Shown: positions 50,001-61,518 of the stretch, in pieces | Layout of the letters: each line of letters starts with the position of its first letter | Position numbering within the stretch: the first letter of the stretch is position 1 | Assembly: GCA_905250025.1 (NCBI GenBank) | Contig: CAJNOJ010000166.1 | Span: 170,491-234,490, forward strand | DNA from: Adineta ricciae | Lineage: Eukaryota > Rotifera > Eurotatoria > Adinetida > Adinetidae | Direction of reading: 5' to 3' | DNA length: 64,000 nt | Translations under genes and position numbers: made by a program | Notes under the pieces: generated by a model | Told to the model about the DNA's origin: nothing | Database searches by the model: none | What the model saw: the letters and a program-made list of their open reading frames with translations, nothing else

Positions 50001-53000
50001 ATGATGAATTGGACATATTTTATTATTTTATTATTATTCCTACCGAATGTACTCGCGTATGATTGTCAAGAAATTTGTAATTTAACTGTCTATGTTTATG
50101 AAAACACACCGAACAAAGAATTACAATGGAATCTTATTGAATTACTATCAAATCGAACGTCGACGTCATTGCCATTCGAACATTATCAATATTCTCTCTC
50201 ACAACCATCGGATTATTTCGAAATCGATTCTCCAGTATTAAAATTTCGTTCGATTGAATTAGATCGCGAACAAATCTGTAATAAAATCTTCAGTTCCGAC
50301 GATGAATGTTCATTACAACTACAAATTTTCACTCCCACATCATTTATCATCTTATTTAAATTAGTTATCTTAGATATTAATGATTGGAAACCATCTTTCT
50401 CCAACGATCATATTCATATAAACATCCGAGAGAATCTACCAATTGACTATCGGGTACAATTACCCATTGCTTATGATCATGACTCATCGAAATATAATAT
50501 CGATCATTATGAAATTATCAATGAGGAAATCTCGTTGAAAGATATTTTTCAATTGGAAGAAATTCATGATGAACTCAGACTAAAATTACTGAAGAAACTC
50601 GACTGCGAACAGAGAAATAATTATCAATTACAAATCGTGGCGATCGACAAAGGTGGATTGCAATCGAATGTTCTGTAAGTAAAGTCTTTCGAATTGACAA
50701 AAGAAAAACAAACAACATTGAATAAATTCAACTGTATTTAGACATGTCAATATCACCATCGATGATTTGAATGAATTTCAACCACGCTTCAAACAGCGTC
50801 TTTATCACACACGCATACCAGAAGATACTCCCGTTTCAAACCGATCAATTCTCAATATTCTGGCAACGGACGATGATTGTTATGATAAAATTATTCTTTA
50901 TTCGCTTTTACCAGGTGATATCTCAATAAATGACGTCTTTCCATTTGAGATCAACAAATACACAGGATCGGTTTATGTTACTCATAAACTTGATTACGAG
51001 AAAGTATCAACATACCGATTTCGTGTCAAAGCATCGAATGTTGATAAGATAACTTCGAGTATTGTCTCAGTTATTATTGACATAACAGATACAAATGATA
51101 ATCAACCATTGATTCAAATCAATATTCTTAACGATTATAAATCTGTTGATTTCAACGAAGAACGGGAAGATTTTATCATTAATATCAATGAAAATATCCG
51201 TTTAGGACAAGTTATAGGAACGATTTTGATACGCGACAATGATTCAATGATGGTGAATAGGAAATTATCATTGAAAATTCTTTCCTGTTGGCCATTAAAA
51301 AATCCCTGTCCAATTGAATTAGATTCTGGCTTTGGGAATAGTGATGAGAGTACACTAGCATCTACAAATTATCTCATTCGGACATCACGACAACTGGATA
51401 GCGAAAATGGTGATGGGAGGTTTACGGTTATACTTGAAGCGCGTGAGTAGAATTCGAATTGGAGAATGTTTCGTATTCAGAGTGATTTTTTTCTTCTAGG
51501 AGATTATGGCGAACCATCATTGATTAGTCAACGTCGTTTATCGATTGTTGTTCATGATCAAAATGACTGCATACCAAAGTTTACCCAATCGAATTATAAA
51601 TTTCGTTTGTCCGAATCGACTCCGATCGGTTTTTCGATTGGTCATATTCAAGCTATTGATCATGATCTATCATCAACTTTCCATCAGATTCAATATAAGT
51701 TTCTCAATCATGAGTACAATCGATACATTCGAATCGATTCCAACAATGGAAGTATCTATCTAGTGGAAAAACTCTCAGCGGGCATGTCACTAAACGTATC
51801 GGTACTAGCATTTGATAAACAAAATCAATCATTGTACGATCGAGCGAATGTACAAATCCTATCCTACGATGAAGAAGCATGTTTACCCACATTCACTCAA
51901 ACATTGTACGTTTTCAACACGACAGAACATCGAACAACACCATACGAACTCGGTTAGGATTTACATGTTCAAGTCAATCATTTCAATATTTCTATTTAGG
52001 TCAAATTTCGGCGGATAGTTGTTTATCCACATCGATTCCGTACTCGTATCATTTTGTCTTAGATAAAAGCTTGCCATTTTCGATCGATAGCAACACAGGA
52101 CGAATTACAGTCACGAACGAATTAGATCGTGAGAAACAATCGTTTTACAAATTTTTCGTTGATTCTTTTAATCACAAAAATCATCAAACAAGTCGAACTG
52201 AAGTACATATCAACGTTCTCGATGAAAATGATCATTATCCAATATTCGATAATTCAATAAACAACGCTCGAGAACAGATTGTGTTCATCAATCGAACAGC
52301 GTCCATCACACGTCGGCATGAGAAAAACCAAACAACAAATCAAATCTTCATCGCAAGAATCTACGCCACTGATGATGATCAAGGTTCAAATGGTCTTGTA
52401 AACTATTATTTTACCCATAATGATAATTACGCGTATTTTCATCTGTATACAAATGGTTCAATTGTTTTATATAATCAAAACAATCTTCATCTACCCTATC
52501 GGTTAGAAATCTATGCACGTGATCAGGGTAATCCAGTACCATTCAATTCGAAAGAAAGTATTGTCATATACATATGTGATGATTTGAAACGAGAAGAATG
52601 TCCAATCGATGAGTCTTATCAACAAGCAGATTGGCTGTATCCATCGGATAATAACAATAATAACAGTCCATTAAAATTGAATCGTCTATCAACGAATTTC
52701 TATTTGGGTTCGATATTCATTATGATATCAATACTCTTATTTGTGGTCATTATTATTTTCTGTATTGTTTGGAATTTTATTATCAAAAAACAATATAAAG
52801 ATGAGAAAGAGAAAATACACCAGAATGGATTGAAATCATCGACAGAATCATACAATTGTCGAGTGGAAGCACGAAAAAATCTCCGTAAGACAGTTTTTCT
52901 TGTACAAATCGATCACTGTTTTGTTTTTCAGTCGTTTCCGATAGTCTTTGTGATGCATCACCGATCATAATGGATGGGAAACAACGTTTGAAATCTGTTG

Positions 53001-53008
53001 CTGTTTAA
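50001..53008 (+). CDS. Cadherin-family transmembrane adhesion protein
   Basis: Starts MMNWTYFIILLLFLPNVLAY, a signal peptide. Five short introns join in phase into about 930 residues. About six cadherin repeats are visible from calcium-site motifs: LDINDWKPSF, IDDLNEFQPRF, ITDTNDNQPL, VHDQNDCIPKF and VLDENDHYPIF, with ATDDD and DREK/DYEK elements between them. A membrane helix (IFIMISILLFVVIIIFCIVW) is followed by a short cytoplasmic tail ending KQRLKSVAV. The tail has no obvious beta-catenin site. It resembles protocadherin-type proteins and probably acts in calcium-dependent cell-cell adhesion or recognition. Some repeats have weakened motifs (LSYDEEACLPTF in place of DxNDxxPxF). Orthology to a named cadherin is not claimed. 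Confidence 0.9.
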
Positions 53009-53889
53009 CTGAATGATTCTGACATGAACAAGCCCGGTGGATATGGTAGAAAACAGACAAAGGACAATTTTGATGTGTCTCAACTATGATAGGTGCTGAA
53101 TGATGATGTCTGACAAGATTTTCCGAAGACAGAAAAGGTTCTTCGATCGGTCGATTGACTTATTGCTTATTGATTAGTCAAAATAAATTGAGAGTTTGAT
53201 GTGCTGTTAAGAATGACTGATTGATAGGAATAAATCGATCGAAAAACAAATACGTTTTTCACTCGTGTATTTGATGATTTCATATTCTTGATTTTCTTTC
53301 TTTTTTTCGTGTACAGTCTTGTCAAACAGTGTGTGCTGTGTTTGATTTCTTTTTAGTTTGTTTTTCAAAGTAAAAGTTTGTTATTTCGTAGTAGAGTGCT
53401 TTGGAAATAAATGAGTAACTTGCAAATCAAATGACGAACATCGTTGTTTCTCGAAGACTATTCTATGTCGTCGAGATTCGCAATTAAGGACAAAATTAAA
53501 TGACATGTCGAAGAAAAGAAATATTCGCATCATCATTGTTTCTAGGACGATATTTTTTTAAAAAAATGTACTTTTTTCAAAAGAATCAACGTCCTTATCC
53601 TCTAAGTAGATTCGATTTAATCACTCATTCTACAGAAAGATAATATTCGATAGTCGTATATGCGCAGTTTATTTTCTACCTATTACAATTGAGGATCGAG
53701 GAAAAAAAAGGTAGAAACGCGTATATGAATCGAAACATCCGTCGGTTCTCATAACCCCCGCTTAGAATACCCATGAGAAAGAAAAATAGTCGGTGTGCTC
53801 TGCTATATAAACGCACGGTAGTTTGACAAAGCCTAGCAGCACAATTTCACATTCAAATCGACTTTTAATTGGTGACGACAAACAGCACG
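53009..53889. other. Intergenic region with SET-gene promoter
   Basis: 3' UTR of the cadherin gene (AATAAA-type signals near 53180 and 53410) and the upstream region of the SET gene with a TATA box at 53804. No coding sequence supported. Confidence 0.5.
53804..53811 (+). promoter_or_regulatory. TATA box of the SET-domain gene
   Basis: TATATAAA, 79-86 bp before the ATG at 53890. The distance suggests transcription starts near 53830-53840. Confidence 0.6.
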
Positions 53890-54758
53890 ATGGTGTTTTT
53901 CAAAATGATTCAAATGGTAGATGCGAGTGAAAAATATGGTGAGGGACAACAAATGATGACGGCGGCAGAACCGATTGCTGCTGGTGAAAAAATCTGGTGG
54001 TGTACATGTGGCGATGATGATTATATGATGTCTCGGGATGAGATTTATCATTTAATGGAAACTCAACCACACTTGAAAAATTTTCTCTGTTGGTATTCAT
54101 ACATGGTGAGTTCGTCTGTTTTCTAAGTCGATTGATTTCTAGTGATGAGTTTTGTTAGACTGAGGATGATATGTATATGATTCCTCGAACATTTGCTGCT
54201 CAACAAAACAACGATGAGTGTGTTTTGTTTAATCATTCATGTGAACCCAACTGTGGATTTGATACCGGGGATGGAAATACAATTGTTGCTAGTCGTGATA
54301 TAGCCGTCGGTGAAGAATTAACCTACGATTATCATTTTCTTGAAACAGAACCATCTTTAATCCGCGGCTTAGAATGCAAGTGTGAAACACCATCGTGTGT
54401 CGGAAGACTTATGTTTGATCGTTATCGTGATGAAGAATTTCAAAAACGACACTACGACCATATGTCACCATATTTACAAGCACGTGTGCGTGAGTTGAAA
54501 ACCAAATGGTACTCGACAAAATGTTTCACACGCTCAGCAACACCAACAAAAGCGAAATCATTACATGCACTGGAATGGATCCATGCTGGTGAAGTCGTTG
54601 CACGCTTTTCAGGTGCAATCGCACCTGAAAACCATTTCATTCAAGCAGCTAATGAAACAGATGCGACATGCGTGGTGGATGAATATAAACAAGTGATTGC
54701 TCTATGTGATTTACCACCAGAAGCAGAAATCACATTAAACTATCATGGAAAGCTGTAA
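53890..54758 (+). CDS. SET-domain protein with a second partial SET-like unit
   Basis: Starts MVFFKMIQMVDASEKYGEGQ. One intron (about 54106-54160) joins YSYM to TEDDMYMIPRTF. The SET core is complete in its C-terminal part: LFNHSCEPNCGF (the NHS-x-x-PN motif), GEELTYDYHF, and a post-SET-like cysteine set CKCETPSCVGRLMF. The N-terminal half is short (GEGQQMMTAAEPIAAGEKIW). After a linker, a second stretch recalls a SET start and end without the middle: SLHALEWIHAGEVVARFSGA and LPPEAEITLNYHGK. SET proteins methylate lysines on histones or other proteins; substrate unknown. The stop used is TAA at 54756-54758; splicing at CT/GTAAG would change only the last residue. A close TATA box suggests regulated, perhaps strong, expression. 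Confidence 0.75.
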
Positions 54759-55556
54759 GTTTTTTTTTATCGTGAAACAAGCCTGTCGACAAAGGTTTTT
54801 TGCTCTTTAGGTTGTAATGACGGCCGGTTGTGTGTATATCACTTATTTACTCGACTTTACTCAATTCTTAACATAAAATGCTTGGAGGTCTGATTGCTGA
54901 CCGAAGGGCACCATTTCGGTGATGGTGGTTTCGTTACTAAAAGTGTTCAAATATCTGGCTCAACAAAAAAGAGAACATTCCAGATTTGAAATAACTTTTT
55001 TTGGTGATTGAAATAAATAAAATGTACGAAAATTCCGCATAAGATGAATATTTGAGAAACGTCTACGATCATTCAAATACATACAAAAAAAAAGTCAAGG
55101 TCGCTTTTTTAGACTCACAGTCAGATGACGGGGCCATTCACGAAGATAAGGTGTGATCGATGAATTGTGCATTTGGATCACATTCCCATATTGTGGGATT
55201 GAATTCATTTCACGATAGATTAAAGTGTCATTTTAAGAAATTAGAATATTAGGTACTAATGCATTGCAATCCTCGAATAGCAATGAAATTTGTCATCGGA
55301 GTCGAAGTATGTTGCTTCGATTGTGAAAATTAGTTAGATTCATCTGTTAACATTTATTTTTTTTTCAAAATAATTGCCCTATACACCGTAAAACATGATA
55401 GTGCTATTACTAATAATAGCAATTCACAACGTGACTAGCTTCGAATATTTCCCGTCATGAAATCTCAGGAAAATATTTCATCTGGTCGCTAAAATCATCA
55501 CAACTTTTGTTAATTTTTCTTATTTGTATACAAATATAAATAATCTTCTTTCGCTT
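54759..55556. other. Intergenic region between convergent genes
   Basis: Contains an AATAAA cluster (55009-55022), the second copy of the two-part motif (55251-55278), and small inverted repeats such as TCGAAG...CTTCGA near 55301-55319. No coding sequence supported. Confidence 0.5.
55251..55278 (+). repeat. Copy 2 of a two-part dispersed motif
   Basis: aggtactaatgcatt (55251-55265) and caatcctcgaat (55267-55278) are 1 bp apart. Both words recur at 13782-13841 with a 33-bp spacer. Confidence 0.5.
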
Positions 55557-56249
55557 CTAATCGGATATCCATTCGTAGTCATTGAATTCATACCTTCGGT
55601 TAAGCATAACGTTCGTTATATCGTCTTTTAAACGTGCATTTTTTCTATCTAAACAAATCGACATTAATATCGAAGGAATTGTCATCATTGGTGATTCTCG
55701 AATAGTCGCACCACAGTTTCGTCCCGTTTGGATTAGTAAACGATAGATATCAGGAGTCTGCTGGTTTAAATGCAGAAATAGATTAATAATTACTTGTAAA
55801 TTATCGCATATAATCGTACAGAAATCAATCGGTTTGTTCGGATAGTTTTGCAAACATTGTAAATGGTTTTCAAACATTAGCTTTTGTAAATCTGTACATG
55901 TAAATCGTGCGGAGATTGTCGGTTCGGTCAATCTCTCGTCGACTAATTTCATCACACATTTATTTGTATAATTGAAATATAGTTGACCATTTAAATTCAA
56001 TTGTGCAACGTACGTCTTCGTCGATAACAAGCAGAAATCGTAAGTGAATCGCGTTAAATAACTATCACGTCCACAGAAATAATGTGTGTCCATGCATGGA
56101 AAATAAACACAATCTTTCGTCTTGAAATAACGTTGACAATCAACGATCTTTCGTGCGGATTTTGTATGAATTGCATGGATCAAACAAAGGAAAAAAAAGA
56201 ATTGAAGGATCCGTCGAAAAACTTCGTTACACGTTCGATCGTTACACAT
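55557..56249 (-). CDS. Secreted cysteine-rich protein, family not recognised
   Basis: Single frame. The ATG at 56249 was chosen because it gives a good signal peptide (VFRRILQFFFFLCLIHAIHT); the open frame extends 87 bp further 5'. The mature part has about 13 cysteines: VDCQRYFKTKDCVYFPCMDT, HYFCGRD, FTYDFCLLSTK, NKCVMKL, FTCTDLQ, LQCLQNY, FCTIICDNL and GRNCGATIRE. Helical spacing between cysteines faintly recalls stanniocalcin, but no motif proves it. No membrane anchor at the C-terminus (YEFNDYEWISD). Probably an extracellular protein or hormone-like factor of about 230 residues; function unknown. It lies tail-to-tail with the SET gene. Confidence 0.65.
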   Translation of the reverse strand: MCNDRTCNEVFRRILQFFFFLCLIHAIHTKSARKIVDCQRYFKTKDCVYFPCMDTHYFCGRDSYLTRFTYDFCLLSTKTYVAQLNLNGQLYFNYTNKCVMKLVDERLTEPTISARFTCTDLQKLMFENHLQCLQNYPNKPIDFCTIICDNLQVIINLFLHLNQQTPDIYRLLIQTGRNCGATIRESPMMTIPSILMSICLDRKNARLKDDITNVMLNRRYEFNDYEWISD

Positions 56250-57023
56250 CGCTGATTGATAAAGAGTACGCGCAATGAGCGGCGTGTGGAAGGCTGTAGG
56301 ACGCAAAAAAAAATATACACCTGATATATTATGCACGATGACAAATTAAATGCTTGGGTTACTTAGCGCAGAGTTTTGGAGTGACTGCGCACGATAGGCA
56401 AAGTAAATAATATCTTTGGCAAACTTTTCTTCGGCGTCGAAGAGAACAAGAAGAATTGGAGAATATTTCGTCGTCTTTTAGGACAGATCTATTCGATCGA
56501 GTGATAATTTGCGTGTGGAAAAAGAAGTAATTTATTCTGTTGGAAGGATCGAAAGCGATTGATGGAGGTTTGAAGAGCTGCGAGACGGTATGCAATTTCG
56601 TGTACGACTTAGGACATATTTGTTGTTGTCATTTGCGGATGAGAAAAACAGGAAATCATTGAAACCACTCATATTTCAATGTCAATTTTTATTTTGGTGA
56701 ATGTGAAAAAGAATTTAAACTTGAATTTTACAAACATTTGACTACGGATTATTCAAAATTTGACAAACGGACTAGTTAGATTGACTTTTCAAGACACTGA
56801 CAAAAGGGTGACTGAAATCGATATGAACATCCCAGATAGCTACACTTCCTTTGATCGATGAATTATAATAGATGTCGTTGGTGAGATCAATCCATTGTTT
56901 ACCGAAAATATTACACATAGAAATTAGTGGACCTTCTAGAATCTCGAAACGAGATTTCACATTCTTCAATCAATCATAAAAGAAGATCAATCCTGTCTAC
57001 TGTTTTCATTGTAGAATAATAAC
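56250..57023. other. Intergenic region between divergent genes
   Basis: Upstream regions of the secreted protein gene (-) and RTRAF (+). A minus-strand frame at 56772-56969 (ISMCNIFGKQWIDLTNDIYY) has coding-like composition and an AG near its start but no ATG and no partner exon; left uncalled. A pyrimidine-rich acceptor lies 10 bp before the RTRAF ATG. Confidence 0.45.
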
Positions 57024-58088
57024 ATGTTCAAACGTAAATTGATTGCATTGGATTATGGAAAAGATTATAATCCTCAAGGTATATAGTGAAAGAACTAATT
57101 TGCGATATTTTCATGTTTACTGTTGTTTTTTAGACGAAAATCAATTTCGACATATGGTCGTGTGGCTTGAAGATATGAAAATACGTCTGTATCCTATTGA
57201 TGAACGGCAGAATCTTCGTGATACTCAAGCTCCTCAATGGGAACAAGTTTTATCTAAGGTAAAGATACTCATCCCATCGAAACAGATATTCAGATGTTTG
57301 TTTAGTATTTACAAGATCTGAAATTTCCATACAATAATGAAACGATCAAGGATCGTGTTGTCGTAAGCGATTGGCTTATTGGCTGTGCGATTCGCTTTGA
57401 GTACGGTGATAATGGTAAATGTTTCGATGTTGATTCGTTTTGCAAGACGGAAGTGAATTTGTTTTAGTGGATAAATATAAAACAGTGTCTTTGAATGGTC
57501 AACAAAACAATCATACTTCGTCGAATCCCAATGAAAATCCATTGGAAAAAATCGACTGTAATTGTTTTGTTTGACTTGCTTGTTTTTCAAGACAGAAAAA
57601 TGTCTTTTTTAGTTGCAAGTGAAGAATTTCGAAATGGAATGTTGAAAATATGCGAACTATTACAAATTCCGACGAAAACTAATGATACAACTGCTATTCT
57701 CCGCGTAAGTTGTCATTCGTTTCATCGAATTTATGCGAATATTTACCTTGTTAGGCTGTCAGCAAAGTGATCACAACGAAATTATCTAAAGAAGCACTTG
57801 AGAAAAGTCAAATAAAAGAGCAGGTATGAAGAGTTTTCTACATGACTTTCATTATTCATTTTGTTTTCTTGGAAAAAGGGTTCCGGAGTGGACTTCTCAA
57901 TCGAACAAATGCCACTAGGCTTCGACACGTCTGATAAAATCATCAACGAAGCTGCTAAAGTTCTCAGACTATTATACATTCAAGATTTACGAACATTACA
58001 AACAAAAATTAATGAAACGATTGTAAATGTTCAATCATTCGTTGCTGACCCTCGCACTGATAGTAAATTAGGAAAGATTGGATATTAA
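57024..58088 (+). CDS. RTRAF: RTRAF (hCLE/C14orf166/CGI-99) RNA transcription, translation and transport factor
   Basis: Starts MFKRKLIALDYGKDYNPQDE; introns of about 45-60 bp join in phase to about 245 residues. Blocks match the family along its length: FRHMVVWLEDMKIRLY, SDWLIGCAIRFEYGDN, NGMLKICELLQIPTK, GFDTSDKIINEAAKVLRLLY and LRTLQTKINETIVNVQSFVA followed by DPRTDSKLGKIG. RTRAF is a subunit of the tRNA-ligase complex (with RTCB, DDX1, FAM98) and of mRNA transport granules, and shuttles between nucleus and cytoplasm. It contains calponin-homology-like N-terminal structure and C-terminal coiled coil. Its stop is 164 bp before the CDC37 ATG. An acceptor-like TTTTCATTGTAG ends 9 bp before its own ATG. 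Confidence 0.95.
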
Positions 58089-58205
58089 AACTACGTGGTA
58101 TAATCTAGAATAATAATTCTTACTTTCCTTCTCGCTTTTAAAGAAAAAAACAAACATTTAACTCCGCTATTTTTATGTTGAACAAGTTGTTTTCAGTTGG
58201 ATTTG

Positions 58206-58226
58206 TTTTTGTTATTTCTATTTTAG
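58206..58226 (+). promoter_or_regulatory. Strong splice acceptor just before the CDC37 ATG
   Basis: Pyrimidine tract ending TATTTCTATTTTAG, 26 bp before the ATG at 58253 and within the 164-bp gap after RTRAF. It fits a trans-splice site or a leader intron. Confidence 0.45.
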
Positions 58227-58252
58227 ATTAGAAAACCTTACGCATATCGATT

Positions 58253-59729
58253 ATGACGAAACCATTGAATTATAACAAGTGGAAAAAGATCGAGGTGTCC
58301 GATGACGAAGATGACACTCATCCGAACATCGATACACCAAGTCTGTTTCGTTGGCGTCATCAGGCACGTGTTGAACGACGTGAGCAACGTCTTGAAGAGC
58401 AAAAAGACCATGAAAAGAAACATAAAGAGTAAATTTAGTATTCGTTGTAGATCTTTATTCGTAAATTTTCGTTTAGATTATTGGAACGCCGAAAGAAATT
58501 CAATGAAAAACTGAAAAAACTAGAGAACGTAAGAAGGAAAATATCATAAAACGTCATCATTGCTTTTCTTTCTTCAGGAAAAGGGTGATGTATCGACACT
58601 GAAATCCGAACGTGAAGCTTTGGAGAAAGAAGAACGTGAATGGAAAAACAAAGATGACGAAATTCAAAAACAAGAACGTATTCGTCCATTGGATGTCGAC
58701 GATTTGACTCATGAAGGCAAATCTAAAACATCAATTAACAAAAAAGTTACCGAAGATCGACCACAAAATATGACTGAAGAAGAACAAGCAGAATATTACG
58801 TATGTCGATTCGACTTGTACGAATGCCTTCAAAATTTGATTTTTAGAAAAAATTCATTGACAAACATCGAGACAATGTCAAGAAATACGGTATGTTTCGT
58901 AATTACGATGACACACAACGATTTCTTGAAGAACATTTGGAACTGGTTTGCGAAGAGACGGCAAATTATTTAGTTGTATGGTGTATTGATTTGGAAATGG
59001 AAGAAGTAAATCCAGATTTTTCTAATGTAACCGTTCTCTTTCATGCGAGTTTTGTTTAGAAACATAGTTTGATGGAGCATGTTAGTCATCAAACGATGAT
59101 CATGCAATTCATTCTTGAATTGAGCAAAAGTTTAAAGATTGATCCACGTCAATGTGTTCGACCATTCTTTCAAAGGTTGGTTTGTCTTTTTAACAAGTGC
59201 CGAGTCAAATATCGGTATACTCGTTTAGAATGAAAACAGCAGATGAACAATATAAACAAGGTTTCTTCGATGAACTGAATGCCTTTCGAGAACGTGTTCA
59301 AACACGCGCAAAACAAAAACTTGCTGATGCGATTAAAGAATACGAAGAGGTGAATCTATGGAAAATGAAGTCATGAAATTCTTCACGAGTATTTATCTTT
59401 TGTAGGAAGAACGCCAGAAACGTTTAGGTCCAGGTGGTCTCGATCCAGTCGAAGTAATGGAATCATTACCAAAGGAATTGCAAGAATGCTTTGAATCACG
59501 TGACGTAGCCAAATTACAAGAAGTTCTATCAAAAATGCCACGTGAAGAAGCATCCCAGCATCTCGATCGTTGTATTAAATCTGGCTTATGGGTACCAAAT
59601 GCTAAAGATGCTGCAGGTGACGGTGAAGACGAAGAAGAAGCTGTAGATACAGCTGCAGCTGCAGCTGCAAGCGAACCGACAAGCGAGGAAAAAGTCACAG
59701 AAGATGTGGGAAAACTAAACGTTGACTAA
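58253..59729 (+). CDS. CDC37: CDC37, Hsp90 kinase-specific cochaperone
   Basis: Starts [20 protein letters not shown]; the Ser in EVSDDED is the conserved CK2 site (Ser13 in human) needed for client binding. A long charged coiled coil follows ([20 protein letters not shown]), then the kinase-recognition loop region, [44 protein letters not shown]-like helices ([20 protein letters not shown]) and the Hsp90-binding domain ([70 protein letters not shown]). Seven or so introns of 45-60 bp. The acidic C-terminus has a run of alanines coded by GCAGCT repeats (59650-59670). CDC37 delivers protein kinases to Hsp90. It lies between RTRAF and PP1 on the same strand. Confidence 0.95.
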
Positions 59730-60045
59730 TAAACCAAACGGAACTCTGTACACACATTTCGATTGATTATCTGATTTTTATTCAAAACATTCTCCTTTTT
59801 TCGCTCGTACTACTAAAGTTCAAAGTTAATAAATAAGAGCTTTCGTCTTATGTGCATATCATTGATATATATATTACTGGCGCCTCGAAGTTTCATATGA
59901 ATAATATTTTATACGAAATTTTTCTTTGTTAATTACTCGTACATTAAAATCTTTCTTCCCAATCGAGTTGAACTGTCATGTTCATATAGGATAGAAAAAT
60001 GTGTTTACATACGCACTGATTATCTGAACGGCTTGTTTTGAATTC

Positions 60046-61176
60046 ATGGCCGCGGATGACAATGTTAATATTGATGGAGTGATCGAACAATTGTTAGAAG
60101 TTCGTAAGCATCCGAAATTGGAAAAAGTTGAACTGAGAGAAAGCGACATTCGTACGATTGTTCACAAGGCACGTGAGATCTTTTTAAGTCAACCTGTTCT
60201 TCTTGAACTTGGTAAATGAAGGTATTTTCTAATATTTTGTTACTGTTACGATAAATAGAAGCGCCGTTGAAGATTTGTGGTGATACTCATGGTCAATTTT
60301 CTGATTTACTTCGATTATTTGATGCGAATGGGTATCCACCTGATGCGAATTATCTTTTTCTGGGTAAATCAACAATTGAATTAAATATTCTCTTTACTTT
60401 TGTGACATCTTAGGTGATTATGTCGATCGGGGGAAAATGTCCATCGAAACAATTGTAATGTTACTCTGCTACAAAATCAAATACGCAGAAAATTTCTTTC
60501 TACTTCGCGGTAATCACGAATGTGCAGCAATCAATCGTATCTATGGCTTTTACGATGAAGTCAAACGACGTTACAATGTCAAATTATGGAAAGCATTCAC
60601 TGATTGTTTCAATTGTTTGCCGATAGCAGCAATTATCGATGAGAAAATCTTCTGCTGTCATGGTGGTCTGAGTCCAGATTTACATTCATTCGAACAAATC
60701 AGGCGTATTGCTAGACCAACAGATATACCCGATACAGGACTATTGTGTGATCTTCTTTGGTCTGATCCAGATAAGGAAACATCGGAATGGGGTGAAAATG
60801 ATCGTGGAGTTTCGTACACATTCGGTGCGGAAGTTGTGACACGTTTTCTAACACGACATGATCTCGATTTGATTTGCCGAGGGCACCAAGTTAGAAGTTG
60901 AAGATGATATGTTTAATTGCCTTTTTTCAATGTTTCTAGGTTGTCGAAGATGGTTATGAATTTTTTGCTAAACGTCAACTGGTGACGATCTTTTCTGCAC
61001 CGAATTATTGTGGAGAATTTGATAATGCTGGCGGAGTGATGACTGTTGATGAAAATCTAATGTGTTCATTCCAAATACTACGACCGTTAACGCTAAAGCA
61101 TGTACAAGATAACCAAACGAAAACATCCTCAGCGAAAATACCAGCGGCAGCAAAAAGTCCCAATGTAAAAAAATGA
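60046..61176 (+). CDS. PP1-type serine/threonine protein phosphatase catalytic subunit
   Basis: Four short introns; about 325 residues from [17 protein letters not shown]. Metal and catalytic motifs are present: [85 protein letters not shown] and [16 protein letters not shown]. These define PP1 rather than PP2A or PP2B, which lack [12 protein letters not shown] residues and this C-terminus. Differences from the near-invariant PP1 sequence: GDIHG is GDTHG, RAHQVV is RGHQVV, and the loop GKQS is GKMS. Metal-binding Asp, His and Asn residues are kept, so activity is expected. The tail ([15 protein letters not shown]) is Lys-rich and lacks the TPPR CDK site. PP1 works with regulatory subunits in mitosis, glycogen metabolism and cilia. 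AATAAA lies about 30 bp after the stop. Confidence 0.93.
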
Positions 61177-61518
61177 TTCAAGTCAAATAGATTCAATATC
61201 GAAGAGAATAAAATGTAATATTGTATTGTTTTGTTGGAAAGAGAAAACTAAGGTTTGCCCTACGCGATCATGTATGCGATTGGAAAACTAAAATCAACGA
61301 GTAAATCTTGTATGCATGATTTTTGTATGCGAAAAGGGAAAATCGTGAACTTTTTTCCATCTCACAATGCATCTTTTCGGCCTTTCTTTTTCAATTGCTT
61401 TTCGCTCTCAAAACATCAGGTAATATCAATCTGTAAAATGATTTAATTTATTCTATTTTGAAAATTTTGATTTTCACAAAACCAAAAATTCTTTATGTTC
61501 ATAGTCGTTATCACAAGG
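61177..61518. other. Convergent 3' flanks of PP1 and a minus-strand gene
   Basis: PP1 poly(A) signal near 61208 and AT-rich spacer. Nothing else seen. Confidence 0.5.

Noticed and set aside
56772..56969. 65-codon minus-strand frame near the RTRAF start
   Set aside because: Coding-like composition but no ATG and no partner exon; it overlaps the RTRAF upstream region.
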